From NCBI GenBank assembly GCA_010094045.1, contig ML986578.1, positions 1,116,001 to 1,180,000 of the forward strand: DNA of 64,000 nt, in the 5' to 3' direction. Positions 62,416 through 64,000 of the stretch are shown here, piece by piece. Positions within the stretch are counted from its first letter, which is position 1. Each line of letters starts with the position of its first letter. This DNA is from Lojkania enalia. Taxonomy: Eukaryota > Ascomycota > Dothideomycetes > Pleosporales. A program made the position numbers and the translations under genes. The notes beneath the pieces are model-generated. The model did no database searches, had not been told where the DNA came from, and worked only from the letters and a program-made list of their open reading frames with translations.

Positions 62416-63707
62416 ATGTCGGCACCAACAACAATGGACACTAAACACTTTACGTCGCACAACAGGAATTTTCCAAAGAAGAAATGTGGTACGTAGTACT
62501 TGGCCTTCAACTAGGGCTCCATTAAGTCAAATCTCTCTAGGTGTCCTCGGCGCGACGGGGTCTGTAGGCCAGCGCTTTATCCTCCTGCTCGCGCTGCACC
62601 CGCATTTCGTCTTGCATGCTGTAGGAGCCTCAGAACGCTCGGTCGGAAAAAAATATAAGGATGCTGTCAAATGGAAACAATCACTACCCTTCACTGAGCG
62701 AATTGGCAACTTGGTAGTTAAGAAATGTGCCCCGGAAGAATTCATGGACTGCGACCTGGTTTTCTCTGGGCTGGATAGCGACGTAGCCGGCGATATTGGT
62801 ATGCAAAATATTGTTCGCATTGGCTGCTACTACTGCTCACATTTTTTCTTTTTTTAGAAATGGCTTTTCTGAAAGCCAATCTGGCAGTCTTCTCGAATGC
62901 GAAGAACTACCGCCGCGACCCTCTCGTCCCGCTAGTCGTCCCAACCGTCAATCTACGACATATGGATGTAATCCCGCACCAGAGGAAACATCACGGACTG
63001 GAGAAGGGTTTCCTTGTCTGCAACTCAAATTGCGCTGTCATCGGCATCGTCATCCCCTTTGCTGCCCTGCAGTCCAAATTCGGACCTGTAGATCAAGTCT
63101 CCGTGGTTACAATGCAGGCTGTATCCGGAGCCGGATACCCAGGTGTAAGTAGTATGGATATCATCGATAATGTCATCCCCTTCATATCGGGCGAGGAAGA
63201 TAAGCTCGAAACAGAAGCGCAGAAAATCCTCGGAAGCGTCAATGGCGAAGTTACAGGCTTTGTCGACCAGCCGATGAGGGTTTCGGCGGCTTGCAACCGG
63301 GTACCGGTTCTTGATGGACATACTGCTTGCGTATCGCTTCGTTTTCAGAGACGCCCGCCGCCTAGCGCTGAGCAGGTGAAGCAGGCAATGAGGGAATACG
63401 TTTCTGAGGCGCAGGCTCTTGGATGCCCTTCGGCGCCCGAGAAAGCCATCGTTGTGATGGATGAGCCGAACCGGCCACAGCCTCGATTGGATCGTGAGAC
63501 AGATAGAGGATACGCGGTAAGCGTTGGACGCATCAGAGAAGATGAAGCTGGAATATTCGATATAAAGTTCGTCGCGCTTAGCCATAACAGTATGTATGAC
63601 TTTTTAGCATCCATATAATATAGTACTGATGTACTCTAGCGGTCATTGGAGCGGCCGGCTCCTCGATACTGAACGCGGAGGGGGCTGTGCTGAAAGGGTT
63701 CGTATAG
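62416..63707 (+). CDS. HOM2: Aspartate-semialdehyde dehydrogenase
   Basis: Four exons (62416-62488, 62541-62798, 62858-63589, 63640-63707) give 376 aa. The NADP-binding loop [13 protein letters not shown] is assembled over intron 1. Further marks are [44 protein letters not shown] and the catalytic cysteine in [19 protein letters not shown] and the C-terminal [21 protein letters not shown] are family-typical, and the last exon adds [16 protein letters not shown]. The enzyme reduces aspartyl-4-phosphate to aspartate semialdehyde, the second step of threonine and methionine synthesis, in the cytosol. A second ATG lies six codons downstream of the chosen one. All junctions are GT-AG. Confidence 0.97.
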
Positions 63708-64000
63708 TGAGTGATCTAGGTTATATTGAGATGGCAACAAAAGTGCTTTTAGCTAGTATGAGATACCATTAATCAAGACTTAAAGGAAAATTTCTGAAGT
63801 TTTCCTGCCAGGTATCTACAGGAACTTCCTGTTACGAGATGCTGCAATAATATGCTCTTTTAAATGTTTTCCGATTCAAGGCGAGTGTTGTTGAAGATCA
63901 TGTAGACTTCGCGTTCAGTGAATTAGCTCCTAGGGGATAAAATTCGGAAGAACAACTATGTTACTGATCTAGCGTATATCAAAGCAAATGGTGAAGGCTA
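63708..64000. other. 3' flank of HOM2 to window end
   Basis: No gene or repeat is seen in this short AT-rich stretch. Confidence 0.5.

Overview
The window is nuclear DNA of a filamentous ascomycete (Pezizomycotina). Genes are split by short introns of about 45-70 nt with GTANGT-type donors and YAG acceptors. The gene families are fungal: Zn2Cys6 and AP-1-like bZIP regulators, a fungal-type urea-transporter relative, gamma-COP, PLP2, SNX3 and Sos7. Exon structures were built by hand by joining reading frames at splice sites so that each frame closes. I cannot place the species below subphylum. A run of 16 Ns at 8950-8965 is an assembly gap.

Layout: 0.9-1.9 kb, a single-pass membrane protein (-). 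1.9-7.6 kb, gene-free. 7.6-8.7 kb, an AP-1-like bZIP factor (+). 8.7-12.5 kb, gene-free. 12.5-19.8 kb, four minus-strand genes: PLP2 phosducin-like protein, DUR3-like symporter, SNX3 sorting nexin, and an RRT8/EI24-like membrane protein. 21.1-22.2 kb, a decayed DPR-motif dehydrin-like gene (+). 23.0-24.3 kb, LIP5 lipoyl synthase (-), divergent from SEC21 gamma-COP (24.6-27.8 kb, +). 28.4-29.4 kb, ELP6 (+). 29.9-30.3 kb, ribosomal protein eL37 (-). 31.9-33.9 kb, a phosphate transporter (+). 34.5-35.7 kb, an F-box/LRR protein (-). 35.7-39.7 kb, gene-poor. 39.7-42.2 kb, a Zn2Cys6 regulator (-). 43.8-46.3 kb, a cytochrome b561 protein with a long tail (-). 47.2-48.1 kb, Sos7 kinetochore protein (-), divergent from an RS-rich protein (48.3-49.6 kb, +). 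50.1-53.9 kb, an RNA-dependent RNA polymerase (-). 54.7-58.1 kb, a large eroded helical/coiled-coil gene (-). 59.8-62.0 kb, DLD1 D-lactate dehydrogenase (+). 62.4-63.7 kb, HOM2 aspartate-semialdehyde dehydrogenase (+).

Most genes are core housekeeping: vesicle coat, retromer cargo sorting, lipoylation, tRNA-modifying Elongator, ribosome, kinetochore, lactate oxidation and threonine/methionine synthesis. They show no pathway clustering. The accessory content is the RNA-silencing polymerase, two pseudogenes, and long gene-free stretches. The most unusual observations are the pseudogene next to the RdRP, whose in-frame stops are all of the kind C-to-T changes would make; the DPR-repeat pseudogene; three inferred GC-AG introns in two genes; and a four-nucleotide first coding exon in eL37. 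I did not find a clearly new multi-gene system.
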